Source: Microvirga sp. VF16 (GTDB taxonomy: Bacteria; Pseudomonadota; Alphaproteobacteria; Rhizobiales; Beijerinckiaceae). Taken from it: DNA of 64,000 bases. The translations under genes were made by a program, and so were the position numbers. The stretch spans positions 2,687,501 through 2,751,500 of the forward strand of contig NZ_CP069354.1 in NCBI RefSeq assembly GCF_016864375.1. The letters are read 5' to 3'. Below the pieces are notes generated by a model, which ran no database searches, was not told where the DNA came from, and worked only from the letters and a program-made list of their open reading frames with translations. Each line of letters begins with the position of its first letter. Position 1 is the first letter of the stretch. This document shows, in pieces, positions 50,721-60,061 of the stretch.

Positions 50721-51929
50721 TTAGACCGGTGATACGCCCTGCATCAGGCGGGGCGCGCCGACGCGCGGGAGAACGCCTTCGCGCATGACGATCCGGCGCA
50801 AGGGACCGATATTGCTCAAGGCCAGAAGCCCAGCGCCGCGCAGGAAATCGGTTGGGATCATGCCGGTGAGCAGCGTTCGGTTGAGACCGTCCACAGCTGC
50901 CGTACGCAACCGGACATCGAGATCCCGGCCGCGCTGATACTGCGTCAGGGTCTGATCCGATCCGGGGGCGTGACCCTCATCCCCTCCATCGATGATGGCA
51001 TCCCTCAACGACGCGACATCGCGGAAGCCGAGATTGAGGCCCTGAGCGCCAATGGGCGGGAAGACATGCGCGGCCTCTCCAACGAGGGCCAGGTTTCGCG
51101 ACCCGTAGCGATTGACCGACAGGCCGCTCATCGGCACGAGCCCGCGCGGACCGTCGATACGCATGGCGCCGAGATGCGACTGCGCCTGCCGCTCGATGGC
51201 AAGGGCCAGGGCAGCATCGTCGAGGTTCGAGAGGCGCTCCGACTCCTCCTCGCTCGTTACCCAGACAAGGCTCGAGCGGCGGCCGGGCAGGGGCACCAGG
51301 GTGAAGGGTCCGTGACGGGTGTGGAATTCGGTCGAGGTTTCCCGGTGGTCCCGATCATGGGCCAGGATCGCCGTCACGGCCGATTGCGGATAGGACCAAG
51401 TTTGAGTGCTGATCCCGGCGATCTGGCGCAGCTTGGAATTCCTTCCATCCGCCGCAACCACGAGGCCGGTCCGGATCGAAGTGCCATCGGCAAGGGCGAG
51501 GGTTGCTCCCGCCTCGTCGGTTGTGAAGCCGGTCGCGAATTCCGGAATGAGGGTCAGATGTTCGCGGGACCGGGCTGCCTCGGCGAGCGTCTCGACGAGA
51601 GCGACGTTCTCGATGTTCCAGCCGAAGGCGTCGAGGCCGATCTCGCCGGCCCGGAAGGAGGCCGGGGGGGGGCGGAACAGGCTGCCCGTATCGTCGATGA
51701 TGCGCATGGTTTCGAGCGGCGCCGCAACGGAGGCGACTGAAGGCCAGACGCCAAGCGCTTCCAGAAAGCGCACCGACCCGTTGAGCAGGGCGACCGTCCG
51801 TCCATCCCGGCGAACATCGAGGCCGCCGATGAGAACAGTGTTGTAGCCGTCACGGGCGAAGGCGAGCGCAGCGCTCAAGCCCACAGCTCCGGTGCCGACG
51901 ACGGCGATGTCATAGGTGTTATCGGTCAC
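50721..51929 (-). CDS. UbiH/UbiF family FAD-dependent hydroxylase
   Basis: 402 residues. The FAD dinucleotide fold is AVVGTGAVGLSAALA, the second motif VVAADGRNSKLR, and the third VGEAAHVFPPIGAQGLNLGFRD (Glu replaces the usual Asp after Gly). It belongs to the ubiquinone-hydroxylase family, which adds hydroxyls to the ubiquinone ring; the ring position is not predictable. No other ubi gene is nearby. Monocistronic and divergent from the ABC operon. Confidence 0.87.
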   Translation of the reverse strand: MTDNTYDIAVVGTGAVGLSAALAFARDGYNTVLIGGLDVRRDGRTVALLNGSVRFLEALGVWPSVASVAAPLETMRIIDDTGSLFRPPPASFRAGEIGLDAFGWNIENVALVETLAEAARSREHLTLIPEFATGFTTDEAGATLALADGTSIRTGLVVAADGRNSKLRQIAGISTQTWSYPQSAVTAILAHDRDHRETSTEFHTRHGPFTLVPLPGRRSSLVWVTSEEESERLSNLDDAALALAIERQAQSHLGAMRIDGPRGLVPMSGLSVNRYGSRNLALVGEAAHVFPPIGAQGLNLGFRDVASLRDAIIDGGDEGHAPGSDQTLTQYQRGRDLDVRLRTAAVDGLNRTLLTGMIPTDFLRGAGLLALSNIGPLRRIVMREGVLPRVGAPRLMQGVSPV

Positions 51930-52132
51930 GGGGCTCTCTCACCACCAGGTTGTGGACGGTTCGCGGACTCACAATAAACCACGGATTCGGCATTGCCGAC
52001 CGGCGCGCCGCTTCCCTATGATCGTTCCACAACGGAAGCGCACACCCGTACGGCCCTTGCCAAGAGCCGCACGGGCCGTCATCCATGTGCAAATTCCTAG
52101 CCCGCCGCAACCCTTAAGTCAGAGTCGCTTGT

Positions 52133-53680
52133 GTGAAGCCAGACGTATCACCATCGGGGCCGCCCCTCGTCGAACTTCAAGGGATCAGCAAGCGCTATGG
52201 CGACCTTCTCGCCAATGACGGAATCAACCTCGCCATCGAGCCGGGCGAGATCCATGCCCTTCTGGGGGAAAACGGCGCCGGCAAGTCGACTCTGGTCAAG
52301 ATTCTCTACGGCGTCATCGAGCCGAGCGCCGGGGAGATCCGTTGGGAAGGCAGGCCCGTTTCCATTGGCTCTCCGGTCGAGGCGCGGAATCTCGGCCTCG
52401 GCATGGTGTTCCAGCATTTCTCGCTGTTCGACGAATTGACGGTGGCTGAGAACATCGCGGTGGCTCTGTCGGGCGAGTGGAGCCTGTCGACGGTCCGCAG
52501 CAAGCTGGGCGAGATCAGCCGGACCTATGGCTTGGCGCTTGATGCCGACCGGGCGGTCTGGACGCTCTCGGCGGGCGAACGCCAGCGCATCGAGATCGTC
52601 CGCTGCCTGCTTCAGAATCCGAGGCTGCTGATCCTCGACGAGCCGACCTCGGTTCTCACGCCGCAAGAAGCCGAGCATCTCTTTACCACCCTGGACCGAC
52701 TCTCGGACGAGGGCTGCTCCATTCTTTACATCTCCCATAAGCTGGAGGAGGTGCGCCGCCTGTGCCGCCGCGCCACGATCTTGCGGGCCGGGCGCGTGGT
52801 CGCCACCATCGATCCACGGGCGAAAAACGCCCGCGAGATCGCCGCATTGATGGTCGGTAACGAGGTCGGCGAGGTCCGCACCGACGCGCCGCATCATGTC
52901 CAGGGCGAGGTGCTCAAGGTCTCGAACCTGTCCATGCCTCCCGCCGGATTGCACGGACAGGCTTTGCGCGCCATCGATCTCGTTGCTCGAGCCGGTGAGG
53001 TCGTGGGCATTGCTGGCGTCGCGGGCAACGGGCAGAGCGAGTTGTTTGCGGCGCTGTCAGGCGAGCGCCTGGCGGACCGGCCCGATGCCATCGTCATCGC
53101 AGGGAAGCCTGCAGGCACCTTGAACATCGACGCTCGGCGCCGGTTGGGGGCCGCCTTCGTGCCGGAGGAACGCTTGGGCCATGCGGCAGCACCGACCCAT
53201 CGCCTGAGCGAGAATACCCTGATCTCCCATGCCGCCGCGGAAGTGAGCCGCTCGGGCTTTATTCTCGTGAACGCTGCCAAGCGACTGGCCCGCTCGATCA
53301 TCCAGAGCTTCGACGTGCGCACGCCCGAGGGCGATCCACAGGCGCGCAAGCTCTCCGGTGGCAACCTGCAGAAATTCGTGATCGGCCGCGAGATCATCCG
53401 CAAGCCGAAGCTCATCATCGTCGATCAGCCCACATGGGGCGTGGACGCAGGAGCCGCGCGTCTCATTCGTCAGGCACTCGTCGATCTCGCCCGTGCGGGC
53501 AGCGCTGTTGTCGTCGTGAGCCAGGATCTCGACGAGCTGTTCGAGACGGCGGATCGGATGGCCGTCATCCACCAGGGCCATTTAAGCCCGCTGAAACCGG
53601 TCGGTGAATGGACCAAGGAAGCCATCGGTCTCGAAATGCTCGGTGTCGCACAAGCCCAAGGGGATGCTCATGCGCTTTGA
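52133..53680 (+). CDS. ABC transporter ATP-binding protein, BMP (nucleoside) type
   Basis: 515 residues with two ATPase cassettes as in sugar/nucleoside importers. The first has Walker A LLGENGAGKSTL, signature LSAGERQRIEI and Walker B LLILDEPTSVLTP. The second has a degenerate Walker A (GIAGVAGNGQSEL), signature LSGGNLQKFVIGREI and Walker B LIIVDQPTWGVD. It powers uptake with the two permeases and the BMP binding protein downstream. The start is GTG with no clear ribosome site. Confidence 0.92.
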   Translation: MKPDVSPSGPPLVELQGISKRYGDLLANDGINLAIEPGEIHALLGENGAGKSTLVKILYGVIEPSAGEIRWEGRPVSIGSPVEARNLGLGMVFQHFSLFDELTVAENIAVALSGEWSLSTVRSKLGEISRTYGLALDADRAVWTLSAGERQRIEIVRCLLQNPRLLILDEPTSVLTPQEAEHLFTTLDRLSDEGCSILYISHKLEEVRRLCRRATILRAGRVVATIDPRAKNAREIAALMVGNEVGEVRTDAPHHVQGEVLKVSNLSMPPAGLHGQALRAIDLVARAGEVVGIAGVAGNGQSELFAALSGERLADRPDAIVIAGKPAGTLNIDARRRLGAAFVPEERLGHAAAPTHRLSENTLISHAAAEVSRSGFILVNAAKRLARSIIQSFDVRTPEGDPQARKLSGGNLQKFVIGREIIRKPKLIIVDQPTWGVDAGAARLIRQALVDLARAGSAVVVVSQDLDELFETADRMAVIHQGHLSPLKPVGEWTKEAIGLEMLGVAQAQGDAHAL

Positions 53681-54746
53681 GCTGACGCCCCGTCCCAGCG
53701 TATCTCCCGTCATGCGGGCGCTTGCTCCAGTCGCGGCCTTCGTGACCGCCTTCCTGATCGCCGGCTTCGTCATCTGGCTGATGGGGCGCTCGCCCATCGC
53801 GGCATTCGACGTCTATGTGCTCCAGCCCCTGAGCGATCCCTGGTCTTTGCAGGAGCTGCTCGTCAAGGCGACGCCATTGGCGCTGATCGCCATCGGCCTG
53901 TCCTATTGCTTTCGCGCCAATCTCTGGAACATCGGCGCGGAAGGCCAGTATGTGATTGGCGCCGTACTCGGCAGCTGGCTTGCGCTTAGGACCCATGGCA
54001 CCGATGCCGGAGCCTGGGTGCTGCCGCTCATGCTGCTGCTCGGCATTATCGGCGGTGCGCTCTACGGGTTGATCCCGGCCTTCCTGAAGACTCGGTTCGG
54101 CGTCAACGAGATCCTGACCAGCCTCATGCTGGTCTATGTGGCGCAGCTCATCCTCGATTATCTCGTGCGCGGCCCGTGGCGCGATCCAAAGGGTTTCAAC
54201 TTCCCGCAATCGGTCACCTTCGATCCGTCGGCGACGCTTCATCCCGTGCTTGAAGGGGGGCGCGTCCACTTCGGAACCGTGTTCGCCCTGATCGCCGTTC
54301 TGCTGACCGCCGTGATCCTCGGGCGGACCCTGTTCGGTTATCGGCTCAAACTGACCGGTGACGCGCCTCGCGCGGCGCGGTTTGCCGGATTCAGCTCCAA
54401 GTCGACGACCATGGCGGTCTTTGCCATCTCGGGTGGCTTGGCCGGGTTGGCCGGAATTTCCGAGGTCTCAGGCCAGATCGGACAGCTCCAGCCCTCGATC
54501 TCGCCCGGCTACGGCTTCACGGCCATCACCGTGGCCTTCCTTGGCAGGCTCAACCCCGTCGGCATCCTCATTGCGGCGCTCGTCGTCGCCCTGACCTTCA
54601 TCGGCGGCGAGAGCGCTCAGATCCTTTTGAAGCTGCCGCTTGATCTCACGCAGGCCTTCCAGGGTATCCTGCTGCTCTGCGTGCTGGCAGCCGATGCGCT
54701 GGTGAGCTACCGCATTCGTTTCGTCACACGGGGAGGGGGTAAGTGA
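53670..54746 (+). CDS. ABC transporter permease, BMP type (first)
   Basis: 358 residues, about eight helices, of the YufP/NupP kind (BPD_transp_2). Typical segments are ANLWNIGAEGQYVIGAVLGS, TRFGVNEILTSLMLVYVAQL and SGGLAGLAGISEVSGQIGQL. The ATG at 53670 is six bases past AAGGGG, overlapping the ATPase stop by 11 bp; the ATG at 53664 is immediately beside the ribosome site and less likely. Forms the membrane channel with the second permease. Confidence 0.9.
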   Translation: MRFELTPRPSVSPVMRALAPVAAFVTAFLIAGFVIWLMGRSPIAAFDVYVLQPLSDPWSLQELLVKATPLALIAIGLSYCFRANLWNIGAEGQYVIGAVLGSWLALRTHGTDAGAWVLPLMLLLGIIGGALYGLIPAFLKTRFGVNEILTSLMLVYVAQLILDYLVRGPWRDPKGFNFPQSVTFDPSATLHPVLEGGRVHFGTVFALIAVLLTAVILGRTLFGYRLKLTGDAPRAARFAGFSSKSTTMAVFAISGGLAGLAGISEVSGQIGQLQPSISPGYGFTAITVAFLGRLNPVGILIAALVVALTFIGGESAQILLKLPLDLTQAFQGILLLCVLAADALVSYRIRFVTRGGGK

Positions 54747-55660
54747 CCACTTTCGAGGCCATCCTTCTTACCATCGTCACGGCCTCCACGCCTCTCCTGA
54801 TCGCAGCCCTGGGCGAATTGGTGACGGAACGCTCCGGCGTCCTCAACCTCGGTGTCGAGGGTATGATGGCGATGGGGGCGGCCTGCAGTTTCGCCGCCGC
54901 CGTCACCTTCGACTCGACGCTGCTCGGCGTTGCCGCCGGAATGCTGGCCGGGACCCTGATGGCCGCCCTGTTCGCCCTCGTGGTGCTGGGCTTTGCCGCG
55001 AACCAGGTCGGATCGGGCCTTGCGCTGACCATCTTCGGCCTCGGCTTGTCCGGCCTGATCGGCGCTCCCTTCGTCGGTGCGAGGCGCGATCCTATCCAGC
55101 ACATCGACATTCCGCTCCTGAGCGATATCCCCGTGATCGGGCGCCTGTTTTTTGAACAGGACCTCTTCGTCTACGCCTCGATCGCGCTCACGATTCTCGT
55201 GGCCATCTACCTCACCCGGACCCGCTCCGGCCTGGCCCTGCGCTCGATCGGCGAGAACCATACCTCGGCCAATGCGCTAGGTCTGCCGGTCTGGCGCGTG
55301 CGCTTCCGGGCCATCTTGTTCGGCGGCGCATGTGCCGGCCTGGCGGGGGCCTATCTCGCCCTTGTCTACACCCGGTTCTGGTCGCCCGGCATGACGGCGG
55401 GACGCGGCTGGATTGCCCTTGCCCTCGTGGTCTTTGCCGCTTGGCGGCCGGGTTGGGTGCTGGTCGGCGCCTACATCTTCGGAGCCGCCACGGTGCTCCA
55501 GCTGCACGCCCAGGCTGCGCAGTTCGGGGTGCCCTCTCAGCTGCTCTCAGCGGTGCCGTATCTGGCGACAATCATCGCCCTGCTGCTCCTGTCCCTACGC
55601 CGCGGCAGAGCTATCGGAGCGCCCGGATCTCTCGGTGTACCGTTCGTGCCTGACCGGTGA
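54743..55660 (+). CDS. ABC transporter permease, BMP type (second)
   Basis: 305 residues, YufQ/NupQ-like, about eight helices. Conserved pieces are LGELVTERSGVLNLGVEGMM, FAANQVGSGLALTIFGLGLS and RSIGENHTSANALGLPVWRV. The GTG start overlaps the stop of the first permease (GTGA), so the two are made together. Confidence 0.9.
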   Translation: MTTFEAILLTIVTASTPLLIAALGELVTERSGVLNLGVEGMMAMGAACSFAAAVTFDSTLLGVAAGMLAGTLMAALFALVVLGFAANQVGSGLALTIFGLGLSGLIGAPFVGARRDPIQHIDIPLLSDIPVIGRLFFEQDLFVYASIALTILVAIYLTRTRSGLALRSIGENHTSANALGLPVWRVRFRAILFGGACAGLAGAYLALVYTRFWSPGMTAGRGWIALALVVFAAWRPGWVLVGAYIFGAATVLQLHAQAAQFGVPSQLLSAVPYLATIIALLLLSLRRGRAIGAPGSLGVPFVPDR

Positions 55661-55763
55661 GCAAAGTGATGTTAATCTGACCAAAGTGTAGGCAGAGGAA
55701 TTCTTGCCAGAAGCCTTCAGACCTGCGACGGAGTGTTTGAAATCCAACCTCGAGGGAACGAGC

Positions 55764-56846
55764 ATGTTTTCAGGGAAAGTCTTTGGGGCCGTGGCGGGGG
55801 CGACGGTCCTGGCTCTGTCCGCGACCGGCGCATTCGCGCAGGCGAAGGACAAGATCAAGGTCGGCTTCATCTATGTCGGTCCGGTGGGCGACCATGGCTG
55901 GAGCTACCAGCACGATCAGGGTCGCCAAGCGATCGAAAAGGCCTTTCCGGACAAGGTGACGACCACCTTCGTGGAGAGTGTGCCGGAGGCCGATTCCGAG
56001 CGTGCCATCGAGCAACTCGCCCGCACCGGCCATGACCTGATCTTCACGACCTCCTTCGGCTTCATGGAGCCGACTGTGCGGGTCGCCAAGAAGTACCCGA
56101 ACATCAAGTTCGAGCACGCGACAGGCTTCAAGCGCGCTCCGAACCTCTCGACCTATGCGGCAAAGTTCCACGAGGGCCGCTACATTACCGGCGTTATTGC
56201 CGGCAAGATGACCAAGGCCAACACTATCGGCTATGTCGGCGCCTTCCCGATCCCGGAAGTGATCGCCGGTATCAACTCCTACTTCCTCGGCGCGCAGTCG
56301 GTAAACCCGAACGTCAAGATCAAGGTCGTGTGGGCGAACTCCTGGTATGACCCTGCGAAGGAAGGCGATGCCGCCAAGGCTCTGCTCGACCAGGGCGTCG
56401 ACGTGATGGCGCAGCACACGGACAGCCCGGCCCCGCTCCAGGCAGCCGAAGCTCGCGGCAAGGTCGGCTTCGGCCAGGCCTCCGACATGGCGCGCTTTGC
56501 TCCTAAAGGGCAGCTGACCGCCATCGTGGACAACTGGAGCGACTACTACGTCGCGCGAACCAAGGCCGTTCTCGATGGCACCTGGAAGTCGGAAGATACC
56601 TGGGGCGGTCTGAATGCCCATATGGTCGTGATGTCGCCCTACAAGAACATGCCCGACGACGTGAAGAAGATGGCCGAGGAAACCGAAGCCGCGATCAAGT
56701 CCGGAGCGCTCAACCCCTTCAAGTGCCCGGTCATCGGCCAGGACGGCAAGGAGATCGAGTGCAAGGGCAAGGGCGCGCTGTCCGACGAGCAGGTGCTCGG
56801 CATGAACTTCTACGTAAAGGGTATCGACGACAAGATCCCGCAATAA
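55764..56846 (+). CDS. BMP family periplasmic binding protein
   Basis: 360 residues with a Sec signal peptide (FSGKVFGAVAGATVLALSATGAFAQ, cleaved after AFA or AQA). It has the PnrA/BMP fold: VGFIYVGPVGDHGWSYQHDQG, IGYVGAFPIPEVIAGINSY, WANSWYDPAKEGDAAKALLDQ and QHTDSPAPLQAAE. It has no lipobox, unlike Gram-positive BMP lipoproteins. Homologues bind purine nucleosides or related bases; the ligand here is inferred only. The ATG at 55764 follows GAGGG by 8 bases. A terminator follows the gene. Confidence 0.9.
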   Translation: MFSGKVFGAVAGATVLALSATGAFAQAKDKIKVGFIYVGPVGDHGWSYQHDQGRQAIEKAFPDKVTTTFVESVPEADSERAIEQLARTGHDLIFTTSFGFMEPTVRVAKKYPNIKFEHATGFKRAPNLSTYAAKFHEGRYITGVIAGKMTKANTIGYVGAFPIPEVIAGINSYFLGAQSVNPNVKIKVVWANSWYDPAKEGDAAKALLDQGVDVMAQHTDSPAPLQAAEARGKVGFGQASDMARFAPKGQLTAIVDNWSDYYVARTKAVLDGTWKSEDTWGGLNAHMVVMSPYKNMPDDVKKMAEETEAAIKSGALNPFKCPVIGQDGKEIECKGKGALSDEQVLGMNFYVKGIDDKIPQ

Positions 56847-56873
56847 GCTGGAAGCAGGCTTGGATTGGAACGA

Positions 56874-56901
56874 GGGCGGCCGGGCGACCGGCTGCCCTTT
56901 T
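56874..56901 (+). terminator. Terminator of the BMP operon
   Basis: A 10-bp stem GGGCGGCCGG/CCGGCTGCCC (one G-U pair) with loop GCGA, then TTTT. It lies 28 bases after the stop of the binding-protein gene. Confidence 0.85.
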
Positions 56902-56946
56902 CATTGCGATCTCTATATTCATCATCAGACATGCAGAGGATGAAGA

Positions 56947-57597
56947 ATGGTCGAACGGGCGACGATTAAACCGGGTGAGAACGACATTCTCATCGTCGTG
57001 GATGTTCAAGTCGACTTCCTGCCGGGCGGAGCGCTCGCCGTGCCTGACGGCGATGCGGTGATCGAGCCCATCAATCGGCTCGCGAAAACCTTTCGCCATG
57101 TGGTGCTGACGCAGGACTGGCATCCGGTAGGGCATGCCTCCTTCGCCTCGAGCCATCCTGCCAAGCAGCCCTTCGAGATGACCGACCTGCATTACGGTCC
57201 GCAGGTGCTCTGGCCGGATCATTGCGTGCAGGGAACTCCTGGCGCCGAGATCGCGCCGGAACTCGATATCCCGCATGCGCAGCTCGTCATCCGCAAAGGC
57301 TACAATGCGGGGATCGACAGCTATTCTGGATTCAAGGAGGCGGACCGGCAGACCTCGACTGGGCTTGCGGGCTATCTGAAGGAGCGCGGGTTCCGCCGCG
57401 TATTCTGCGCGGGGCTGGCGCTCGATTTCTGCGTCGCCTGGACGGCCCTCGACGCCGCGGAGGCCGGGTTTGAGACCTACCTGATCGAGGATGCCTCCCG
57501 GGCCATCGACACGAACGGTTCGCTTGAGAAAGCGCGGCAGGATTTGAAGACTGCCGGCGTTCAGACGATCAAGAGCGATCAGATTGCGGGTGCTTGA
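56947..57597 (+). CDS. pncA: Nicotinamidase
   Basis: 216 residues of the isochorismatase-like fold. The catalytic triad is D19 in VVDVQVDF, the Lys in VIRKGYNAG and the Cys in ALDFCVAWTA. The metal ligands Asp/His/His are in DWHPVGHASF. It deamidates nicotinamide to nicotinate for NAD salvage. It follows the BMP terminator, so it is likely a separate unit. The ATG is preceded by GAGGATGAAGA. Confidence 0.94.
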   Translation: MVERATIKPGENDILIVVDVQVDFLPGGALAVPDGDAVIEPINRLAKTFRHVVLTQDWHPVGHASFASSHPAKQPFEMTDLHYGPQVLWPDHCVQGTPGAEIAPELDIPHAQLVIRKGYNAGIDSYSGFKEADRQTSTGLAGYLKERGFRRVFCAGLALDFCVAWTALDAAEAGFETYLIEDASRAIDTNGSLEKARQDLKTAGVQTIKSDQIAGA

Positions 57598-57828
57598 ACA
57601 CTCGCACTGACACTAAGACTGTTCCGGACTTGATCTGAGGCATTGCTCGGCTGTCATCTCCGGCGCCCCAAAGGGCCGGGAAGGAGACCCATAGCGCCGA
57701 GCGTGCGAGTGGCTTCCCATCCCCTTCGCTCCGGCCGGGGAATGACACTGCGGCGCTCAAGCTCATCGGGATCACCGGCATAAGGCCGATGATGACGTAG
57801 CGGGAGTCGCAAACCGCTTGCAGACTAC
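57598..57828. other. Intergenic region with repeat
   Basis: 231 bp, largely taken up by a dispersed repeat copy (57651-57750); otherwise nothing recognised. Confidence 0.6.
57651..57750. repeat. Dispersed inverted repeat, copy 3
   Basis: Left end CTGTCATCTCCGGCGCCCCA, right end CTCCGGCCGGGGAATGACAC, with GGCCGGGAAGGAGACCCAT and TTCCCATCCCCTTC inside. Same family as 10611-10715 and 47797-47896, with more divergence. Confidence 0.7.
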
Positions 57829-59145
57829 TTAAACCGCCGTCCCGTGTAGGTCGTACTCGTCCGAGCTCTCGATCTTCACGTTGACGATCTCGCCTGGCTT
57901 CAGCGGCGTCTTCGAGGCCACGTAGACGGAGCCGTCGATCTCGGGAGCGTCGTATTTGGTGCGGCCAGTGGCGACCGTGGCGCCCTGCTCGTCGATGATG
58001 ACGGGCAGCGTCTTGCCGACCTTGCCCTTGAGGATCTTGGCACTCACCTTCTGCTGGGTCTGCATGAAGCGGTGCCAGCGCTCTTCCTTGATCTCCGGCT
58101 TAACCGCACCATCGATGTCGTTGGCGGGCGCGCCTTGCACCGGCTCGTACTGGAAGCAGCCGGCCCGGTCGATCTTGGCGTCCTTCAGCCATTGCATGAG
58201 GAAATCCACGTCCTCTTCCGTCTCGCCAGGGAAGCCGACGATGAAAGTCGAGCGGATGGCCAGATCCGGGCAGATCTCCCGCCACTTACGGATGCGCTCC
58301 AGGGTCTTCTCCTGATTGCCGGGGCGGCGCATGGACTTCAGCACGCGCGGCGAGGCGTGCTGGAAGGGGATGTCGAGGTAGGGAAGGATCTTGCCTTCGG
58401 CCATCAATGGGATGACCTCGTCCACGTGCGGGTAGGGGTAGACGTAATGCATGCGCACCCACATGCCGAGATCACCTAGCTCCCTGGCGAGTTCGAAGAA
58501 GCGGGTGCGGACCTCCCGGTCCTTCCACAGGCTCGGCTGGTACTTGATGTCGAGGCCGTAGGCGCTGGTGTCCTGCGAGATCACCAGGAGTTCCTTGACT
58601 CCGGCCTTGGCGAGCTTCTCGGCCTCGCGCAACACGTCGGCAATGGGACGGCTGACGAGATCGCCGCGCAGCTTGGGGATGATGCAGAAGGAGCAGCGGT
58701 TGTTGCAGCCCTCGGAAATCTTCAGATAGGCGTAGTGCCGCGGCGTCAGCTTCACGCCCTGGGGCGGGACGAGGTCGATGAAGGGGTCATGGGCAGGCGG
58801 CACGGCTTGATGGACGGCCGAGACGACGGATTCGTAAGCCTGGGGACCGGTGATGGCGAGCACATTCGGGAAATGCTCGCGGATCTGCTCCGGCTCGGCG
58901 CCCATGCAGCCGGTGACGATGACCTTGCCGTTCTCGGCCATGGCCTCGCCGATGGCCTCCAGGGACTCGGCCTTGGCGCTGTCGAGGAAGCCGCAGGTGT
59001 TGACGATGACCACGTCGGCCCCGTCATGCTCCTTGGTGAGCTGGTAGCCCTGGGCGCGAAGCTGGGTGATGATGCGCTCGGAATCGACCAGGGCCTTAGG
59101 GCAGCCCAGAGACACGAACGAGACTTTCGGCGCGGGAGCATTCAT
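57829..59145 (-). CDS. rimO: Ribosomal protein uS12 methylthiotransferase RimO
   Basis: 438 residues. N-terminal MTTase domain ([16 protein letters not shown]) with its three cysteines, then the radical-SAM CxxxCxxC in [16 protein letters not shown], and a C-terminal TRAM domain. It adds a methylthio group to Asp89 of S12. The ATG at 59145 gives the family N-terminus ([10 protein letters not shown]); an in-frame ATG at 59178 adds 11 residues and is possible. Confidence 0.95.
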   Translation of the reverse strand: MNAPAPKVSFVSLGCPKALVDSERIITQLRAQGYQLTKEHDGADVVIVNTCGFLDSAKAESLEAIGEAMAENGKVIVTGCMGAEPEQIREHFPNVLAITGPQAYESVVSAVHQAVPPAHDPFIDLVPPQGVKLTPRHYAYLKISEGCNNRCSFCIIPKLRGDLVSRPIADVLREAEKLAKAGVKELLVISQDTSAYGLDIKYQPSLWKDREVRTRFFELARELGDLGMWVRMHYVYPYPHVDEVIPLMAEGKILPYLDIPFQHASPRVLKSMRRPGNQEKTLERIRKWREICPDLAIRSTFIVGFPGETEEDVDFLMQWLKDAKIDRAGCFQYEPVQGAPANDIDGAVKPEIKEERWHRFMQTQQKVSAKILKGKVGKTLPVIIDEQGATVATGRTKYDAPEIDGSVYVASKTPLKPGEIVNVKIESSDEYDLHGTAV

Positions 59146-59178
59146 CCGCCAAATCCACTCTTCAATCGAAACTGACAT

Positions 59179-60061
59179 CCGTGAGGCGCCTGGCCTAAGG
59201 CCTCATCATTGCGAATTCACGGCGGGGAAACCTGTCGATCGAGGGCAGGAACACTTTGCACATCGGGGGGCACCGCCCTTAAGATCTGCCGATTGTGTCG
59301 CCTGGATCGATCCAGCGCCTCGCGCAGGCGCCCCAGAACAACAGAAGCGCGCGACTTAAGACGCGCGTGTGCCTTTACAACACCGGGTCCGCCTTTACAA
59401 CATCCGGCTTTGACGCGGGCCTTCGTTGCCGCTGGTCGGCCCTTTCCGAGCTCCTGCCTGGCGATCTTCCGGTCGACCTGATGACGAAAATCCGAAGCTT
59501 GACCTTGTCTCCATGGGAGACGATGCGGGGCTTGGTATCGAGCAGGAAGAGGACTCCGAGCCGGATGTTCTTCAGGAAGATCAAGGAGAGGGGCGGCATT
59601 GGACCGGATATGGTGAGCGCCGGTGACGAAGGGTTGTTCCTGAAACGCTCGTTGGCGAAGGCATCCTCAACCCCGAAAGCTCGTTGCTCCGGATTGTTTA
59701 ATTACAGAAAGCGATCTCTCGCGGGGTTATCGCATGGTATCGAGCCGGCCTCTTCACGACGTAACGTCTGATGAGCCTGCGCAGTACTCCGCAGAAATTC
59801 CGAGGTACCTCAGGAGATGCCAGCCTACTATTGTTGTAGCTCCAAGTTGCACGATCCTGCGTGTGGCAGAGGCTATGACGATAAGGCATTGTAGATCAAC
59901 TTGCTTTTTGAGCGCGAAGTGCGTTCTCCCGCGCCGCCCTGCGGAGGGAATTCTCATGACGCTGAGAGACGAGGTTTTGCTGATCAGTTTGCCGAAGACC
60001 TCAGGCAGTCAGGTTGGCTTGTTTCTTCCTACCTATCCGTGGTCAGAGCAGGCCAGCAGGC
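59179..60061. other. Gene-poor stretch upstream of EPS locus
   Basis: 883 bp with only short open frames lacking any recognisable domain. Base composition becomes less GC-rich from about 59.7 kb. It may hold a decayed gene or mobile element, but I cannot show one. It should also contain the promoter of the EPS gene. Confidence 0.5.

Noticed and set aside
59295..59771. 158-codon frame downstream of rimO
   Set aside because: No domain, odd composition, no ribosome site; I could not link it to a transposase or other family.
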